NCBI RefSeq assembly: GCF_000332115.1
Contig: NC_020156.1
Coordinates: 2,295,501 to 2,359,500 of the forward strand
Origin: Nonlabens dokdonensis DSW-6
Lineage (GTDB): Bacteria; Bacteroidota; Bacteroidia; Flavobacteriales; Flavobacteriaceae
Direction of reading: 5' to 3'
Length of the DNA: 64,000 bases
Shown in pieces: positions 61,374 through 64,000 of this stretch. Made by a program: the position numbers and the translations under genes. The notes below the pieces were generated by a model, which was not told the DNA's origin, searched no databases, and worked only from the letters and a program-made list of their open reading frames with translations. Numbering within the stretch: the stretch's first letter is position 1; every line of letters begins with the position of its first letter.

Positions 61374-62948
61374 ATGGAATCAATGACAATTATAGCCGCA
61401 GTAGTGGCGCTCATAATAGGTCTAGCAATAGGCTTTTTTATAGCAAAATCAATAGTAGAAAAAGGAAAAGCGTCCAGCCTTATTGCAAACGCAAAGAAAG
61501 AAGCAGAGAGCATTCTCAAAGAAGCCGAAGTCAAAGGAGATAAAATTACCAGCGAGAAGCTTTATAGAGGTAAGGAAAAGTTTATGGATCTTAAATCTAA
61601 GCATGAGAAAGAAATCATGGCTAGAGAACAAAAAATGAAAGATTCTGAGAAACGAACAAAAGATAAAGAATCTGCTGTATCTAATGAGCTTTCAAAAAAC
61701 AAAAAATTATCGCAATCTTTAGAGAGCAAACTTAAAGACGTAGAAGGGAAAAGAGAATCTGTCTACAAACGTATGGAAGAAGTGGACAAGCTACATGAAT
61801 CCCAAGTAAAACAGCTTGAAGTCATAAGTGGTATGTCTGGTGAAGATGCAAAAAAGCAACTGGTAGAATCTTTAAAAGATAAAGCCAAAACAGAGGCAAT
61901 GGGAATTATTCAAACGACCATTGAAGAAGCAAAACTTACAGCCCAACAAGAAGCCCGCAAAGTAATTATCAATACGATCCAGCGTATAGGAACAGAAGAA
62001 GCAGTAGAAAACTGTGTATCTGTATTTAATCTAGAAAGCGATGATGTTAAAGGTAGAATTATAGGTCGTGAAGGACGTAATATTAGGGCTATTGAAGCTG
62101 CCACAGGCGTAGAGATTATTGTGGACGATACTCCAGATGCAATTATTCTTTCTTGTTTTGATAGTGTGCGTAGAGAAGTAGCGCGTTTATCATTACATAA
62201 ATTAGTTACTGACGGTCGTATTCACCCAGCACGTATTGAAGAAGTTGTAGCCAAAACTAGAAAGCAAATCGATCAAGAAATTGCAGAGGTAGGAAAGCGC
62301 ACTGTTATCGATTTAGGAATTCATGGTTTACATCCAGAATTGATTAAAATGGTAGGTCGTATGAAATACCGTTCTTCTTATGGACAGAATTTATTACAGC
62401 ACAGTAGAGAAGTAGCAAAGCTTTGTGGAACAATGGCTTCTGAGTTAGGACTTAATCCTAAGTTAGCAAAAAGGGCAGGACTACTCCACGATATTGGTAA
62501 AGTACCAGAAACGGAAGATGAAACGCCGCACGCAATACTAGGTATGAAGCTGGCTGAAAAGCACGGTGAAAAACCAGAAGTATGTAATGCAATAGGAGCA
62601 CACCACGACGAGATAGAAATGACCTCTTTACTATCTCCTATCATACAGGTTTGTGATGCGATAAGCGGTGCACGTCCAGGAGCAAGAAGACAAGTACTCG
62701 ATTCATATATTCAGCGATTAAAAGATTTAGAAGATATCGCTTTTGGATTTAAAGGAGTAGAAAAGGCATATGCGATACAAGCAGGTCGTGAGTTGCGTGT
62801 CATGGTAGAAAGTGAAAAGATTAATGATGATCGTGCTGCACAATTATCATTTGAGATTTCACAAAAAATACAAACAGATATGACCTATCCTGGTCAAGTG
62901 AAAGTTACCGTAATTAGAGAAACACGAGCGGTTAATATTGCTAAGTAA
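61374..62948 (+). CDS. rny: ribonuclease Y
   Basis: A 524-aa endoribonuclease for mRNA turnover. An N-terminal membrane helix (about 5-25), long coiled coil (25-200), KH domain (about 210-275: [13 protein letters not shown]) and HD domain with H-D-I-G-K (about 372) follow in the family order. Length is normal. It lies 15 bases after the 6S RNA gene; shared transcription is possible. Confidence 0.97.
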   Translation: MESMTIIAAVVALIIGLAIGFFIAKSIVEKGKASSLIANAKKEAESILKEAEVKGDKITSEKLYRGKEKFMDLKSKHEKEIMAREQKMKDSEKRTKDKESAVSNELSKNKKLSQSLESKLKDVEGKRESVYKRMEEVDKLHESQVKQLEVISGMSGEDAKKQLVESLKDKAKTEAMGIIQTTIEEAKLTAQQEARKVIINTIQRIGTEEAVENCVSVFNLESDDVKGRIIGREGRNIRAIEAATGVEIIVDDTPDAIILSCFDSVRREVARLSLHKLVTDGRIHPARIEEVVAKTRKQIDQEIAEVGKRTVIDLGIHGLHPELIKMVGRMKYRSSYGQNLLQHSREVAKLCGTMASELGLNPKLAKRAGLLHDIGKVPETEDETPHAILGMKLAEKHGEKPEVCNAIGAHHDEIEMTSLLSPIIQVCDAISGARPGARRQVLDSYIQRLKDLEDIAFGFKGVEKAYAIQAGRELRVMVESEKINDDRAAQLSFEISQKIQTDMTYPGQVKVTVIRETRAVNIAK

Positions 62949-62974
62949 TAGCATCCTAAATACAATTTACAAAC

Positions 62975-63009
62975 GCTCCTTTAAACATTTTGTTTAAGGG
63001 AGTTTTTCT
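62975..63009 (+). terminator. intrinsic terminator of rny
   Basis: CTCCTTTAAAC-ATTTT-GTTTAAGGGAG followed by TTTTT. Confidence 0.85.
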
Positions 63010-63121
63010 TTTACGCAATTTTTAGTAAAAGAAATACAACCTGCTTTGCTATTACATTTACTAGCGATTAGGATTAAATAATTTTAGTTTTAATAATTAT
63101 CTTTCTGTTTTTTATAGAGTT

Positions 63122-63137
63122 AGCTTTCGCGAAAGCG
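63122..63137. repeat. palindrome core, intergenic copy
   Basis: GCTTTCGCGAAAGC exact (63123-63136), left outer base changed to A. It lies between rny and the next secreted protein gene. Confidence 0.9.
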
Positions 63138-63202
63138 AATAAAGCAATAACTTTACCTAACCTTATCATTTCCCCCTTAATAAAACAATTAAATATTTTA
63201 TT

Positions 63203-64000
63203 ATGAGAATGCTCTACGTATTAATGCTATTTACTGCTATTTCAAATGCGCAGTTTTACGGTCCAGATGATTTTAGGATAAGTGATGCTGGTGGTTTTGG
63301 GAACAACCTTATAGCGGTTGATTTTCCAGACATGGCTTATAATCCAGTAACACAAAACTATCTAGTAGTATGGGAAAGTGATGATACTGATCAAATAGGC
63401 GTTGTTGATAATAATACACAAATCGTAGGTCGTTTTGTTGACTTAAATGGAGTTATTCTAGGAAACGATTTCCTGATATCTTCACTTAATTTAGGAGATA
63501 ATATGCTTACAAATACCAGACCTAGAGTAGCTTATAATTCAGTTGATAATAACTTTATGGTTGTTTACGAAGCAGAATTTATGATTGATAGAAGAGAAAT
63601 ATTTGGTGTCATTGTAGACGCAAATGGAGTGATCACTACGCCTGATTTTAGAATAACAAGCACTAGTAATGCCATCAACCCTACAATAAAATCTAGAACT
63701 CCTGCTATATCTTATAATCCAGTGCTTAATGAGTATTTTATGGTTTATGTCTATGTTATAGAATCAACTCCTACAATGCCAGGAACTGTAGAAATAGAAG
63801 GGCAAAGAATATCTTCTAACGGAGCATTGTTAGGTTCTACTATTTTCATTACAGATTCCAGTACCGGTGCCCAGACTAATAGTTCCATTCCAGATGTAAT
63901 TTTTAATTCTCAAACTAATGAATATGTAGTTACTTATTCTGCATCACCGTTACCCTTGGAAGAAGAGGCTTATGTTACAATAGTTAGTCAGAATGGTACT
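63203..64000 (+). CDS. large secreted protein, 5' part only
   Basis: An open frame of 266 codons runs off the window. Signal peptide M-R-M-L-Y-V-L-M-L-F-T-A-I-S-N-A, then a beta-propeller-like or repeat region: Y-N-P-V-T-Q-N-Y-L-V-V-W-E, Y-N-S-V-D-N-N-F-M-V-V-Y-E, Y-N-P-V-L-N-E-Y-F-M-V-Y and F-N-S-Q-T-N-E-Y-V-V-T-Y repeat about every 55-75 residues. It is probably another T9SS cargo, but the C-terminus is outside the window. Confidence 0.85.
   Translation, partial: MRMLYVLMLFTAISNAQFYGPDDFRISDAGGFGNNLIAVDFPDMAYNPVTQNYLVVWESDDTDQIGVVDNNTQIVGRFVDLNGVILGNDFLISSLNLGDNMLTNTRPRVAYNSVDNNFMVVYEAEFMIDRREIFGVIVDANGVITTPDFRITSTSNAINPTIKSRTPAISYNPVLNEYFMVYVYVIESTPTMPGTVEIEGQRISSNGALLGSTIFITDSSTGAQTNSSIPDVIFNSQTNEYVVTYSASPLPLEEEAYVTIVSQNGT

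Overview
The window looks like ordinary chromosome of a marine flavobacterium (Bacteroidota, Flavobacteriaceae). Evidence: AT-rich DNA, Bacteroidota-type -7 promoter elements (TAnnTTTG), two secreted giants with type B T9SS/gliding-motility C-terminal domains, a TonB-dependent receptor, family-restricted small proteins (Lacal_2735-like, HYC_CC_PP-like, DUF6263-like), and a 6S RNA between zapA and rny. The genus cannot be fixed from sequence alone; the dense 16-bp palindrome CGCTTTCGCGAAAGCG reminds me of Nonlabens/Dokdonia-type genomes, but that is an impression. Nearly every gene is intact and coding is dense. I see no prophage, CRISPR array or rRNA operon; the only transposase-like gene is a small HUH enzyme.

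Layout. 0-5 kb: idi and a QueD/PTPS-like gene (4-base overlap), a small helical protein, a lipoprotein, a DUF819 permease, a hydrolase-like protein lacking its nucleophile, and a DUF2805-like protein. 5-10 kb: AlkB-like dioxygenase, fabH, a small membrane protein, a RAYT/IS200-like transposase framed by long palindromes, a CoA-binding protein and a sodium/solute symporter. 10-14 kb: a 250-bp inverted-repeat element, yidD, a lipoprotein, a heptanucleotide tandem repeat, cysS and folE. 14-23.5 kb: a 1515-aa T9SS cargo protein, a FadL-like porin with a Gly/Trp- and Arg/Ser-rich lipoprotein, proS, tRNA-Glu and rpsT. 23.5-28.6 kb: an ECF sigma/anti-sigma pair followed by two paralogous beta-barrel proteins, then a GH53 galactanase lipoprotein. 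28.7-37.9 kb: argS, a TPR-AAA ATPase/TPR-membrane pair, a secreted peptidase E-like protein, rlmF and a DEAD-box helicase. 38-50 kb: a second T9SS cargo protein, an OmpH/Skp-like chaperone, a SulP transporter with beta-carbonic anhydrase, a patatin, hemJ and a 1165-aa TraB/GumN fusion. 50-55.7 kb: a seven-gene metal-handling cluster. 56-64 kb: TonB receptor with an M23 peptidase, a coiled-coil protein and zapA, 6S RNA, rny, and the start of a large secreted protein.

Themes. Envelope and surface biology dominates: T9SS cargo, beta-barrels, lipoproteins, permeases and the metal cluster. Translation and RNA genes (cysS, proS, argS, rpsT, rlmF, DEAD helicase, rny, 6S RNA, tRNA-Glu) are interspersed.

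The strongest unexplained signal is the palindrome. Sixteen copies of its 14-bp core occur, eight between genes and eight inside reading frames. Six of the in-gene copies are read as Ala-Phe-Ala-Lys-Ala, sometimes exactly at a signal-peptide cleavage site or an interdomain linker, and no copy lies in any of the eight divergent promoter regions. Other points of interest are the RAYT/palindrome family, an orphan terminator-ended transcript candidate, the metal cluster with an acetolactate-decarboxylase-like lipoprotein and phased GCGCA repeats, an apparent pseudo-hydrolase, and an idi gene whose conserved N-terminus has no ordinary start codon.
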